In this document: positions 17,820-25,561 of the stretch, one piece after another
Layout: the number at the start of each line of letters is the position of its first letter
Numbering within the stretch: position 1 is the stretch's first letter
Origin: Methylobacterium terrae
Lineage (GTDB): Bacteria > Pseudomonadota > Alphaproteobacteria > Rhizobiales > Beijerinckiaceae
Assembly: GCF_003173755.1 (NCBI RefSeq)
Contig: NZ_CP029553.1
Location: 5,088,001-5,152,000, forward strand
Direction of reading: 5' to 3'
Length of the DNA stretch: 64,000 nucleotides
Program-made: the position numbers and the translations under genes
Notes under the pieces: model-generated
Database searches by the model: none
Told to the model about the DNA's origin: nothing
What the model saw: the letters and a program-made list of their open reading frames with translations, nothing else

Positions 17820-18410
17820 ATGGTGCGCGTCGAGGATCGTCCCCACCAGCCCCCGCCCGATCGCGAGGCGACCGACCTGGCCGCGCTGATCGCGCAGGTG
17901 GCCGGAGGCCGCCAGGACGCGCTGCGCGCCCTCTACGACCGCACCGCCCCGAAACTTTTCGGCCTGATCCTGCGTATCGTCCGCGACCGGGGCACGGCCG
18001 AGGACGTGCTGCAGGACGCCTACCTGCGGGTCTGGCAGCGCGCGGCGGGCTACGCTCCGGAGGCGGGACGGCCGATGGCCTGGCTCGCCGCGATCGCGCG
18101 CCACCGCGCCATCGATCTGGTGCGCCGGAAGGGTGAGGTGCCGATGCCGGCCACGGACGACGAGGAGGACTGGATCGCCCGCATCGCCGACCCGCGCGAC
18201 AGCGAGGCCGCGTTCCTGGACCGCGACGCGCTCCTCGCCTGCCTCAACCGGCTGGAGCCGGCGCAGCGCGACTGCGTGGTCCTGGCCTATTGCGAGGGCC
18301 TGTCGCGGGAGGAGCTGGCCCTGCGCTACGACCGGCCGGTCAACACCGTGAAGACCTGGCTGCATCGCGGGCTCGCATCGCTGCGCGGCTGCCTGGACGC
18401 CGCCGCATGA
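17820..18410 (+). CDS. ECF-family RNA polymerase sigma factor (196 aa)
   Basis: Region 2 (LYDRTAPKLFGLILRIV through AEDVLQDAYLRVWQ and AWLAAIARHRAIDLVRR) and region 4 (LNRLEPAQRDCVVLAYCEGL through NTVKTWLHRGLASLR) are both complete. There is no region 3, which defines an extracytoplasmic-function sigma factor. The stop overlaps the start of the anti-sigma gene (ATGA), and a fasciclin gene follows, a familiar sigma / RskA-like anti-sigma / FAS1 arrangement. ATG 17820 was chosen for the AGGA about 9 bases upstream; GTG 17790 and ATG 17811 are in-frame alternatives. Confidence 0.9.
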   Translation: MVRVEDRPHQPPPDREATDLAALIAQVAGGRQDALRALYDRTAPKLFGLILRIVRDRGTAEDVLQDAYLRVWQRAAGYAPEAGRPMAWLAAIARHRAIDLVRRKGEVPMPATDDEEDWIARIADPRDSEAAFLDRDALLACLNRLEPAQRDCVVLAYCEGLSREELALRYDRPVNTVKTWLHRGLASLRGCLDAAA

Positions 18411-19119
18411 GCACTCCCGACGAGATCCCCCCGGCGAGACCGACCTGCGGGCGGCCGAATACGTCCTGGGCACCCTGAGCGCCGCCGAGCGCGAGGCCTA
18501 CCGGCGCGATCGCGCCGGCTCCCCGGCCCTGCGGGCGGCCGAGCGCGCCTGGGAGGCGCGCCTCGCTCCCCTGGCCGGGGCCGTGCCGGAGGCGGCCCCG
18601 CCGCCCGGCGCCTGGGCGGGCATCGCCGCCCGCCTGCCGGGCGAGACGCCCCGGGCGGCCGCGCCGGTCGTCGATCTGCGCCCGGCGCTCCGGCGCTGGC
18701 GCCGGGCCGCTTACGCCGCGGGGGCGCTGGCCGCCGGCCTCGCCCTGTTCATCGCCGTCGAGCGCCTCGCTCCCCGGCCCGATCCGGCGCAGTACCTCGC
18801 GGTGGTGAACCGGGGCGGCGAGCTGCCGGCGCTCGTGGTGCGGGTCGATCCGCGGGCCGGCACGGTCCAGGTCCGGGCGCTCGCCGCCGAGGCTCCGCGC
18901 GAGCGCAGCCTGGAGCTCTGGGTGGTGCCGGCCTCCGGCGCGCCCCGCTCGCTCGGTCTCGTGCAGAGTGCGGCCGGCACCCGGCTGCCCTTGCCGGCCG
19001 GCGACCGCGCGCTCCTCGACGGCGCGAGCCTCGCCGTCACCGTGGAGCCGCCGGGCGGCTCGCCCTCGGGCGCACCGACGGGGCCGGCGGTCTATAGCGG
19101 CCGCCTGGTGCGCGAATAG
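18407..19119 (+). pseudogene. RskA-like anti-sigma factor, interrupted by a frameshift near its start
   Basis: The ATG overlapping the sigma stop encodes MSTPDEIPP and then runs into a stop at 18476-18478. From about 18433 another frame encodes a typical anti-sigma-K protein. It has an N-terminal sigma-binding segment (ETDLRAAEYVLGTLSAAERE), a membrane span near AAYAAGALAAGLALFIAVE and a periplasmic RskA domain ending in VYSGRLVRE. One extra C in the run of six C at 18427-18432 would join the two parts. No other start codon lies upstream in the second frame before a stop at 18349-18351. It may be a true mutation, a homopolymer sequencing error or a slippage site. If real, the sigma factor would be unrestrained. 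Confidence 0.8.
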
Positions 19120-19163
19120 GCGCGAGAAGAATCGCAGGCGCACGAAAAAATCGCAGGCGTCCC

Positions 19164-19190
19164 GAAACTTTCCCGTCCGGCCCTCCGTAC
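19164..19190 (+). promoter_or_regulatory. Candidate ECF-type promoter of the fasciclin gene
   Basis: GAAAC at 19164-19168 and CGTAC at 19186-19190 are separated by 17 bases, a spacing and base pattern like ECF promoters (-35 G[G/A]AAC, -10 CGT). It lies 55 bases before the fasciclin start. Just upstream, AATCGCAGGCG is repeated directly at 19130-19140 and 19149-19159. Confidence 0.4.
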
Positions 19191-19244
19191 CGGCCCCCGA
19201 CCCCGACGAGAGCGGGGCCGACACGAGAGACGGGACGACACCCC

Positions 19245-19799
19245 ATGACGATCCGGAATCACGCCCGCACCCTCATCCTCGCCCTGGCGCTCGCGACGGC
19301 GGGCGGTGCCGCCCAGGCGAAGAACCCCATGGTCGGCGGCGCGCCGATGTACGCCTCGAAGTCGATCGTCGAGAACGCGGTCAACTCGAAGGACCACACC
19401 ACCCTGGTCGCCGCCGTGAAGGCCGCCGGCCTCGTCGACACCCTGGCCGGCCCCGGCCCGTTCACGGTGTTCGCTCCGACCAACGCCGCCTTCGCCAAGC
19501 TGCCGGCCGGCACGGTCGAGTCGCTGGTGCAGCCGCAGAACAAGCCGACGCTCACCAAGATCCTGACCTACCACGTCGTGCCCGGCACCTACACGGCCAA
19601 GGACCTGATGGGGCTGGTGAAGAGGGGCGGCGGCCAGGCCGAGCTGAAGACCGTCGAGGGCGACAACCTGACGGTGATGCAGAAGGGCAAGCGGCTGTTC
19701 GTGGCCGACGACAAGGGCAATACAGCCCGGGTGACGATCGGCAACGTGATGCAGTCGAACGGCGTCATCCACGTCATCGACACCGTGCTGATGCCCTGA
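19245..19799 (+). CDS. Secreted fasciclin (FAS1) domain protein (184 aa)
   Basis: A signal peptide of about 25 residues ends in GGAAQA. It is followed by a single FAS1 domain with both conserved blocks: FTVFAPTNAAFAKLPAGT near residue 75 and an LTYHVVPGTYTAKDL / GVIHVIDTVLMP block at the end. FAS1 domains mediate adhesion or matrix contacts. The location right after an ECF sigma and anti-sigma gene suggests it is a target of that sigma factor. Confidence 0.88.
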   Translation: MTIRNHARTLILALALATAGGAAQAKNPMVGGAPMYASKSIVENAVNSKDHTTLVAAVKAAGLVDTLAGPGPFTVFAPTNAAFAKLPAGTVESLVQPQNKPTLTKILTYHVVPGTYTAKDLMGLVKRGGGQAELKTVEGDNLTVMQKGKRLFVADDKGNTARVTIGNVMQSNGVIHVIDTVLMP

Positions 19800-19810
19800 C
19801 CGGCGCGGCG

Positions 19811-19832
19811 GCCGGGCGGGAACCCGCCCGGC
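19811..19832 (+). terminator. Hairpin after the fasciclin gene
   Basis: GCCGGGCGGG and CCCGCCCGGC face each other across AA, starting 12 bases after the fasciclin stop. There is no T-run, so it may act as a Rho-assisted terminator or a transcript-end stabiliser. Confidence 0.5.
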
Positions 19833-19935
19833 TCCTCAACCCTCGGCCGTAAACCTTGGCCGTCACACACCGTTACGCAAGTTGATTCGCCGGGATGCCG
19901 GCCGGTTCGCTAGAGGGCACTCGAGCGCGGCAGGT

Positions 19936-19964
19936 GCATTGCGGCAGGAATCCTGCCGCAATGC
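19936..19964. promoter_or_regulatory. Perfect 14-bp inverted repeat in the glmS leader
   Basis: GCATTGCGGCAGGA is followed by one base and then its exact reverse complement, 65-93 bases before the glmS ATG. It could be an operator for a dimeric repressor, a transcript hairpin affecting glmS expression, or a terminator for the upstream module. There is no T-run after it. Confidence 0.5.
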
Positions 19965-20028
19965 TGCGCATAAGGGCCGGGACGACCCGCGGTGGGACAC
20001 TCGGCGGGCGAGACGTGAGGCGGTGAAC

Positions 20029-21855
20029 ATGTGCGGGATCGTTGGGATCGTCGGCCGGAATGCGGTGGCGGGACAGGTGGTTGACGCGTTGCGGCGGCTT
20101 GAGTACCGCGGCTACGATTCGGCGGGCATCGCCACCCTGGAATCCGGCCGTCTCGAGCGCCGGCGCGCCGAGGGCAAGCTGTCGAACCTGCAGCTCAAGC
20201 TGCTGCAGAGCCCGCTCGCCGGCGCCATCGGCATCGGTCACACCCGCTGGGCGACGCACGGCCGGCCGAACGAGACCAACGCCCACCCGCACGCCACCGA
20301 GCGCCTGGCGGTGGTGCATAACGGCATCATCGAGAACTTCCGCGAGCTCAAGGCCGAGCTGCAGGCCCAGGGCTGCGTGTTCGAGACCGAGACCGACACC
20401 GAGGTCGTGGCCCAGCTCGTCAGCCACCTGATGCGCGGCGGCCTCGGCCCCGTCTCGGCCGTCGAGGCGGCCCTGCCGCGCCTGCGCGGCGCCTTCGCGC
20501 TCGCCTTCCTGTTCGCCGGCGAGGAGGACTTCCTGATCGGCGCCCGCCACGGCGCGCCGCTCGCGGTCGGCTTCGGCGACGGCGAGACCTATCTCGGCTC
20601 GGACGCGCTCGCGCTCGCCCCCTTCACCGACGAGATCACCTATCTCGAGGAGGGCGACTGGACCATCCTGACCCGCGACGGCGCCGAGATCCGGGACGCC
20701 GCCGGCCACGTCGTCGCCCGCCCGCGCCAGAGGATCGCCACGCAGGCCTTCCTGGTCGACAAGGGCAACTACCGGCACTTCATGGCAAAGGAGATCTACG
20801 AGCAGCCCGAGGTGGTCGGCCGCACCTTCGCCCACTACGTCGACCTCGCCGCCGGCCGGGTCGCCCTGCCGGAGGCCTTGCCCTTCGACTTCGCGACGCT
20901 CAACCGCCTCTCGATCACCGCCTGCGGCACCGCCTACTATGCCGGCCTCGTCGCCAAGTACTGGTTCGAGACGCTGGCCCGGCTGCCGGTCGAGATCGAC
21001 GTCGCCTCCGAGACCCGCTACCGCGAGCCGCCGCTGGAGAAGGGCGGGCTGACGCTCGTCATCTCGCAATCGGGCGAGACCGCCGACACCCTGGCCTCGC
21101 TGCGCTACGCCAAGGCGCAGGGGCAGCACACGCTGGCGGTGGTCAACGTGCCGACCTCGACCATCGCCCGCGAGGCCTCGGCGGTGGTGCCGACGCTGGC
21201 CGGCCCCGAGATCGGCGTCGCCTCGACCAAGGCGTTCTCGTGCCAGCTGACCGTGCTGCTCTGCCTGGCGCTGGCGGCGGGCCGGGCGCGGGGCACGCTC
21301 GACGAGGCGGCGGAGAAGCGCCTCGTCGACGCGCTGATCACGGTGCCGGGCCTGATGGCCGAGGCGTTGAAGCGCGAGGAGGAGATCGAGATCCTGTCCC
21401 GCGAGATCGCCAAGGCGCGCGACGTGCTGTATCTCGGCCGCGGGACCGCCTACCCGATGGCGCTCGAGGGCGCGCTGAAGCTCAAGGAGATCTCCTACAT
21501 CCACGCCGAGGGCTACGCGGCGGGGGAGCTGAAGCACGGGCCGATCGCGCTCATCGACGACGCGGTGCCGGTGGTGGTGATCGCCCCCCACGACGCGACG
21601 TTCGAGAAGACCGTCTCGAACATGCAGGAGGTGGCGGCCCGCGGCGGCCGGATCGTGCTGATCGGCGACGCGCGCGGCGCCGCCGCCGCCGGGCTCGACA
21701 CGCTCGCCACCCTGATGATGCCGGACCTCGATCCGGTCGTCGCCCCGATCGTCTACGCGGTGCCGGTGCAGCTGCTCGCCTACCACACCGCCGTGGCGCT
21801 CGGAAAAGATGTCGACCAGCCGAGAAACCTCGCAAAATCCGTCACCGTGGAGTGA
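20029..21855 (+). CDS. glmS: Glutamine--fructose-6-phosphate aminotransferase GlmS (608 aa)
   Basis: GlmS converts fructose-6-phosphate and glutamine to glucosamine-6-phosphate, the first committed step toward UDP-GlcNAc. The protein begins M-C2-GIVGIVG, where Cys2 is the N-terminal nucleophile of the glutaminase domain once Met1 is removed, which fixes the start. GHTRWATHG and HNGIIENF follow. The two SIS isomerase domains carry ITACGTAYYAG, ISQSGETADT and EISYIHAEGYAAGELKHGPI. The length of 608 matches the family. A perfect palindrome lies in its leader. No glmS ribozyme-like structure is evident, as expected outside Firmicutes. Confidence 0.96.
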   Translation: MCGIVGIVGRNAVAGQVVDALRRLEYRGYDSAGIATLESGRLERRRAEGKLSNLQLKLLQSPLAGAIGIGHTRWATHGRPNETNAHPHATERLAVVHNGIIENFRELKAELQAQGCVFETETDTEVVAQLVSHLMRGGLGPVSAVEAALPRLRGAFALAFLFAGEEDFLIGARHGAPLAVGFGDGETYLGSDALALAPFTDEITYLEEGDWTILTRDGAEIRDAAGHVVARPRQRIATQAFLVDKGNYRHFMAKEIYEQPEVVGRTFAHYVDLAAGRVALPEALPFDFATLNRLSITACGTAYYAGLVAKYWFETLARLPVEIDVASETRYREPPLEKGGLTLVISQSGETADTLASLRYAKAQGQHTLAVVNVPTSTIAREASAVVPTLAGPEIGVASTKAFSCQLTVLLCLALAAGRARGTLDEAAEKRLVDALITVPGLMAEALKREEEIEILSREIAKARDVLYLGRGTAYPMALEGALKLKEISYIHAEGYAAGELKHGPIALIDDAVPVVVIAPHDATFEKTVSNMQEVAARGGRIVLIGDARGAAAAGLDTLATLMMPDLDPVVAPIVYAVPVQLLAYHTAVALGKDVDQPRNLAKSVTVE

Positions 21856-22162
21856 CCGTCGGCTCGCGGCCAGCGTGTCACGCGAGGAGGGCGCGCCGTC
21901 CCGGGCCATGGGGCGGCGCGTTCTCGCGAAGAGAGGGGTCCGAGCCGCGGCGCGCGGCCTCGGACCGCCCGCCATCAGGACGCCACGAATTCTTCCGATT
22001 CGCTCGATGTCATTTAGCCGGGATTAACCAAGAAGCCCTTCAATACGAAGGCTTAAGGTTGATCCTTTCCTAAACGGCCGAACTCGCCGGCCCGCCGCGC
22101 GCCCTCGCGCCGGCGGCCGGCCGGGCGGGTCCGTGCGGGACAAGCCATCGAGTACAGACCGC
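21856..22162. other. Intergenic region between glmS and the L,D-transpeptidase-like gene
   Basis: It is about 300 bases without a supported gene. A hairpin, AAGCCCTTC / GAAGGCTT around AATAC (22033-22054), lies in its A+T-richer part and may end glmS transcripts. A promoter for the next gene is likely in the same part but could not be pinned down. An in-frame GTG at 22133 is an alternative start for the next gene. Confidence 0.4.
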
Positions 22163-23314
22163 ATGGACCTCGTCGCGTATTCGTCCGGTCGCCTCGCCCC
22201 GGGCTCCCTCCGTCGCCGCCGCCGCAACCGGCGGCTCCTCGGCATCGCCGCCGTGCTGGGCGGCATCGGGGCCGCCGCCGGCCTGGTGCCGCGGGAGGAG
22301 GCGCATCCGCTGCTCGCCGGGCCGGCCAAGCCCGCCCCGGCGATGCGCCAGGCCGCCGTCACCCCGGCCGAACTCGGATGGATGCTCTCGCCCCGGGCGG
22401 CCCTCGGGACCGATGCCGCCGGCTTCATCCGGGAGACGGCGGGCCTGCCGCGCGCCGAGGCCGCCATCGTCGCCGCACTCCCGGTTCCCATCCCGACGCC
22501 CGCCGAGACCCTGCGCCTCGCCGAGGCCGCGCCGGCCGCCCTGGTGCCTCCGAGAGCGGGGCCGATCGCCGGCCCGGTCGCCACCGCTCCGGAGACGACG
22601 CCTTCCGAGACGACACCCCTCGCCGTCGTACCCCTGCCGGTGCCGCGCCCGCCCGAGCTGCGACCGACCCCGACGGTGCTCGCGACCCGCGCACCCCGGC
22701 GGCCGGTCCAGGCCATGGCCTCGACCCAGAGCGTGTTCAAGGCCGCGCTCCCGGAGGAGCCGTCGCTGTTCGACCGGATCTTCGGGGGAAGCGGCGGGAG
22801 CGCACCGAGCCAGACCCTCGCCTACGCGGCGCCGGGCGGCCTCGATCCGAGCCCGCGGCCGCGCCTGAGCGCCAGTCCCGGCATCGCGGTCTACGACATC
22901 AGCGCCCGCACCGTGACCCTGCCGAGCGGCGAGTCGCTCGAGGCGCATTCGGGCCTCGGGCCGCACATGGACGATCCCCGCAACGTCCACCTGAAGATGC
23001 GCGGCGCGACGCCGCCGGGCACCTACGACCTCACCGAGCGCGAGGCCCTGTTCCACGGCGTGCGGGCGATCCGGCTCAACCCGGTCGGCGGCAGCGGCGC
23101 GATCCACAACCGGGTCGGGCTGCTGGCCCACACCTACATGCTGGGCCCGAGCGGCGCCTCGAACGGCTGCGTCTCGTTCCGCAACTACGACCGCTTCCTG
23201 CAGGCCTTCCTGCGCGGCGAGGTGCGCCGCCTCGTCGTGGTGCCGGGCGCCGGCGCCAGCGACCTGCCGCGGATCGGGCGGGGCGGTCCGTCGGACCGCG
23301 CGACGCGGGGGTGA
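22163..23314 (+). CDS. DUF2778 / Tlde1-type L,D-transpeptidase-like protein (383 aa)
   Basis: A basic N-terminus followed by a hydrophobic segment (LLGIAAVLGGIGAAAGLV) suggests a membrane anchor. Residues about 60-215 are proline/alanine-rich and probably disordered. The C-terminal domain has the DUF2778 pattern: GLGPHMDDPRNVHLKMRG and RLNPVGGSGAIHNRVGLLAH, ending H323-TYMLGPSGASNG-C336. The last segment is the catalytic His / S-N-G-C layout of L,D-transpeptidases. Relatives act on peptidoglycan peptides; some are type VI secretion effectors, but no T6SS gene is nearby and the long anchor argues for a housekeeping wall enzyme. ATG 22163 was chosen; GTG 22133 is possible. Confidence 0.78.
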   Translation: MDLVAYSSGRLAPGSLRRRRRNRRLLGIAAVLGGIGAAAGLVPREEAHPLLAGPAKPAPAMRQAAVTPAELGWMLSPRAALGTDAAGFIRETAGLPRAEAAIVAALPVPIPTPAETLRLAEAAPAALVPPRAGPIAGPVATAPETTPSETTPLAVVPLPVPRPPELRPTPTVLATRAPRRPVQAMASTQSVFKAALPEEPSLFDRIFGGSGGSAPSQTLAYAAPGGLDPSPRPRLSASPGIAVYDISARTVTLPSGESLEAHSGLGPHMDDPRNVHLKMRGATPPGTYDLTEREALFHGVRAIRLNPVGGSGAIHNRVGLLAHTYMLGPSGASNGCVSFRNYDRFLQAFLRGEVRRLVVVPGAGASDLPRIGRGGPSDRATRG

Positions 23315-23356
23315 CAGCGTCGCTCGGCAAGCTCTCGATGATAGCCGACCCTCCGC

Positions 23357-23393
23357 GTCGTTCCGGGACCGCGAGAGCGGAGCCCGGAACGAC
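23357..23393. repeat. Inverted repeat GTCGTTCCGGG / CCCGGAACGAC
   Basis: Perfect 11-bp arms lie at 23357-23367 and 23383-23393, 43 bases after the upstream gene's stop. Together with the 120-bp element it fills the gap between two convergent genes. The arms resemble a hairpin at 26539-26581. Confidence 0.7.
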
Positions 23394-23491
23394 CACGCGG
23401 GTTTCGAGACCGTCGAGCAGTCTTTCGAGATGCGGGACGATGCGCCCTCCCGGAGGACGATCCGCCCAGATCCCGCTCACTCGCCGTCGAT

Positions 23492-23611
23492 TCATACCCT
23501 CGCGCCTTGGCATCGACACGTCGATGCCAAGGCGTCCGGCGCATGAGCGCCGACGCCCGTTCGGGCTTGGCCAGCGCCTTCGAACGGATCCGTTCGAAGG
23601 CGCGGCGGTAT
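23492..23611. repeat. 120-bp palindromic element, copy B
   Basis: This is the second copy of the element at 16763-16882 (6 differences by eye). It lies between convergent genes and ends on the last base of the stop codon of the MltB-like gene. Its last hairpin is a perfect 26-base palindrome centred on GATC (GCCTTCGAACG / CGTTCGAAGGC). Confidence 0.85.
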
Positions 23612-24399
23612 TACTCCCCGTCGATCTTGGCGCCGATGATCGCGATGGCGCGCTGGTAGACCGAGGCGGCGTTCCAGCCCTGGATCGCGCCGAAATTCGG
23701 CTCGCCGGGCTGGTAGCCGGCGCCGGCGCGCCAGCCATGGGCCTTGAGGAAGTTCGCGGTCGAGTTCAGCGCCACCGAGGCGTTGTCGAGGCTGCCGCCG
23801 GTGCCGTAGTTCAGCACGTTCTTCGGCAGGAACTGGGTGTGGCCGACCTCGCCGTGGGCCGCGCCGCGGGTATTCGCCGTCAGGATGCCGCGATCGACCA
23901 GGGCAAGGGCAGCGTAGAGCTGGTCGGTGAAGAAGGCCGAGCGGCGGCAATCGTAGGCCAGCGTCGCCACCGCCGACAGGGTGTTGACGTTGCCCTTCAC
24001 GGCGCCGAACCCGGTCTCCATGCCCCAGATCGCGAGGAGCGGGCCGGGGGGCACGCCGTAGCGCTGCTCGATCGAATCGAACAGGGCGGCTTGCGAGCGC
24101 TTCATCGCCCGGCCGCGGGCGATGATCGCCGAGGCGCCGCGCTTGGCCATGAACTGGTCGAGGGAGAGCTTGAAGCTCCGCTGGCCCCGGTCCGCCGCGA
24201 TGGTGGCGGAGGAGTAGGAGGTGCCGGCCAGGGCCTGGAGGGCGGCCGGGCTGGCGCGCCCGCGGGCCTCGTCGGCGAATTCCTGCTTCCAGGACTCGAA
24301 CCCGGCGGCCGAGTTGCCGCATTGCGCGGCCTGCGCGCCGCCGGCCAGCACCGCGAGGCCCGCGGCGATCAGGGCCCGGCCGTAACCGCTCTTCGTCAT
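23611..24399 (-). CDS. MltB-like lytic murein transglycosylase (262 aa)
   Basis: A signal peptide (residues 1 to about 25, ending AQA) directs it to the periplasm. The SLT_2-type domain contains AIWGMETGFG with catalytic Glu128. It continues with TLAYDCRRSAFF, GEVGHTQFLPKNVLNYG and a GWNAASVYQRAI C-terminus, all typical of the MltB family. It cleaves glycan strands to anhydromuropeptides. The start at MTKSGYGRAL has a GAGGGAG ribosome-binding site upstream. It lacks a lipobox, so it is probably soluble, and has no peptidoglycan-binding tail. Confidence 0.88.
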   Translation of the reverse strand: MTKSGYGRALIAAGLAVLAGGAQAAQCGNSAAGFESWKQEFADEARGRASPAALQALAGTSYSSATIAADRGQRSFKLSLDQFMAKRGASAIIARGRAMKRSQAALFDSIEQRYGVPPGPLLAIWGMETGFGAVKGNVNTLSAVATLAYDCRRSAFFTDQLYAALALVDRGILTANTRGAAHGEVGHTQFLPKNVLNYGTGGSLDNASVALNSTANFLKAHGWRAGAGYQPGEPNFGAIQGWNAASVYQRAIAIIGAKIDGE

Positions 24400-24621
24400 C
24401 CCACACACTCCCTCGGAGCCGCGCCGCAGACCTCGGACGTCGCGGCTCGCAATGACCGGCAATCCATGCCTGCCCGACGGGCGAGGCTACACTCCCGGCC
24501 GTCTGCGGAATCTTTACGGCGGGATTGCAACTCGCCCGATCCTCGCCTTCCGGGTGAAGACGGGGCTGGCATCGTCGGGAGGGATGTAGGGCTGCGGACG
24601 GAGGGTCAGGAACGAAAGTCG

Positions 24622-24649
24622 GTGGGCGTGGCCGGAAGGCCACGCCCAC
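24622..24649 (-). terminator. Strong hairpin after the BKACE gene
   Basis: A perfect 12-bp stem (GTGGGCGTGGCC / GGCCACGCCCAC) has a four-base GGAA loop as written on the plus strand. It lies 22 bases past the BKACE stop, and a T-containing stretch follows on the minus strand. It is a likely terminator for the SDR-BKACE operon. Confidence 0.65.
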
Positions 24650-24670
24650 GGTGCGGGTGTTCCGGATACG

Positions 24671-25549
24671 TCAGGCGGCCAGCCCGAAGATCCCCCGCGC
24701 CTCGGCGGGGCTCGCCGCGGCGCAGTCGAGATGGGCGAGCAGGCTCACGGCCTTCTCGACGAGGGCCGCGTTGCTCGGCGCGAGTTCCCCGCGGGACAGG
24801 TAGAGGTTGTCCTCGAGCCCGACCCGGACGTGGCCGCCGGCGGTGGCGGCGAGCGCGACCATCGGGAACTCGGCCCGGGAGATGCCGAAGGCCGACCACG
24901 CCGCGTCCTTGGGCAGTCGGTCGCGCATCTGCAGCAGGGTCTCGGGCGTCGCCGGCGCGCCCCACGGGATGCCGAGGCAGATCTGGAACAGCGGCGGCGA
25001 ATCGAGGTGCCCCTCCGCCAGGAGGTGGCGGGCGAGTTCGATCTGGCCGAGGTCGAACACCTCGATCTCGGGCTTCGCCCCGGCCTCGCGGATCAGCGCC
25101 GCCATCGCCCGCAGGTGGGCGGGCGTGTTCATGAAGGCGTGCTCGCCGAAATTCATCGTCGCGACGTCGAGGGTGCAGACCTCGGGCCGGAGCGCCGTGA
25201 CGTGGCGGGTGCGCGCCTCGGGCGAGGCGAGGGTGGTGCCGGGCCCCGCCACCGCCGGGTCGGGATCGCCCGCGACGTAGCGCCCGCCGGCGCCGGTGGT
25301 GAGGTTGAGGATGACGTCCGCGTTCTTCTCGCGGATGCGCTCCACCACCTCGCGGTAGAGCGCGAGCTCCATGCTGGGCTTCGCCGTCCGCGGATCGCGG
25401 ACGTGGATGTGAACCACGGCAGCGCCGGCGCTCGCGGCCTCGAGGGCCGATTGCGCGATGGCCTGCGGGCTCACCGGCACGGCCGGATTCTTGGACGGGG
25501 TATCGAACGAGCCGGTCAGGGCGCAGGTGACGACGGTCTTGCGAGACAT
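24671..25549 (-). CDS. Beta-keto acid cleavage enzyme (BKACE, former DUF849; 292 aa)
   Basis: The family (first member Kce, 3-keto-5-aminohexanoate cleavage enzyme) condenses a beta-keto acid with acetyl-CoA to give acetoacetate and a new acyl-CoA. Visible signatures are VTCALTGSFDTPSKNPAVP at the N-terminus, AAVVHIHVRDP with the zinc-binding His-x-His, and NLTTGAGG. A late LGIPWGAPATPETLLQM and GHVRVGLEDNLYLSRG segment completes the pattern. The members differ in substrate and the sequence alone does not tell which beta-keto acid is used. It lies 12 bases after an SDR gene, which may supply the keto acid. Confidence 0.85.
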   Translation of the reverse strand: MSRKTVVTCALTGSFDTPSKNPAVPVSPQAIAQSALEAASAGAAVVHIHVRDPRTAKPSMELALYREVVERIREKNADVILNLTTGAGGRYVAGDPDPAVAGPGTTLASPEARTRHVTALRPEVCTLDVATMNFGEHAFMNTPAHLRAMAALIREAGAKPEIEVFDLGQIELARHLLAEGHLDSPPLFQICLGIPWGAPATPETLLQMRDRLPKDAAWSAFGISRAEFPMVALAATAGGHVRVGLEDNLYLSRGELAPSNAALVEKAVSLLAHLDCAAASPAEARGIFGLAA

Positions 25550-25561
25550 GGATCCCTCCCT

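Noticed and set aside
19800..20028. glmS ribozyme before glmS
   Set aside because: The region shows only a simple palindrome, not the ribozyme core, and the ribozyme is a Gram-positive feature.
19873..21975. Long minus-strand open frame antisense to glmS
   Set aside because: Arg/Gly/His-rich composition with no domain pattern; it is a product of high third-position G+C on the coding strand.
22163..23314. Type VI secretion effector (Tlde1)
   Set aside because: The catalytic domain fits, but there is no T6SS or immunity gene nearby and the protein has a membrane anchor with a long linker.
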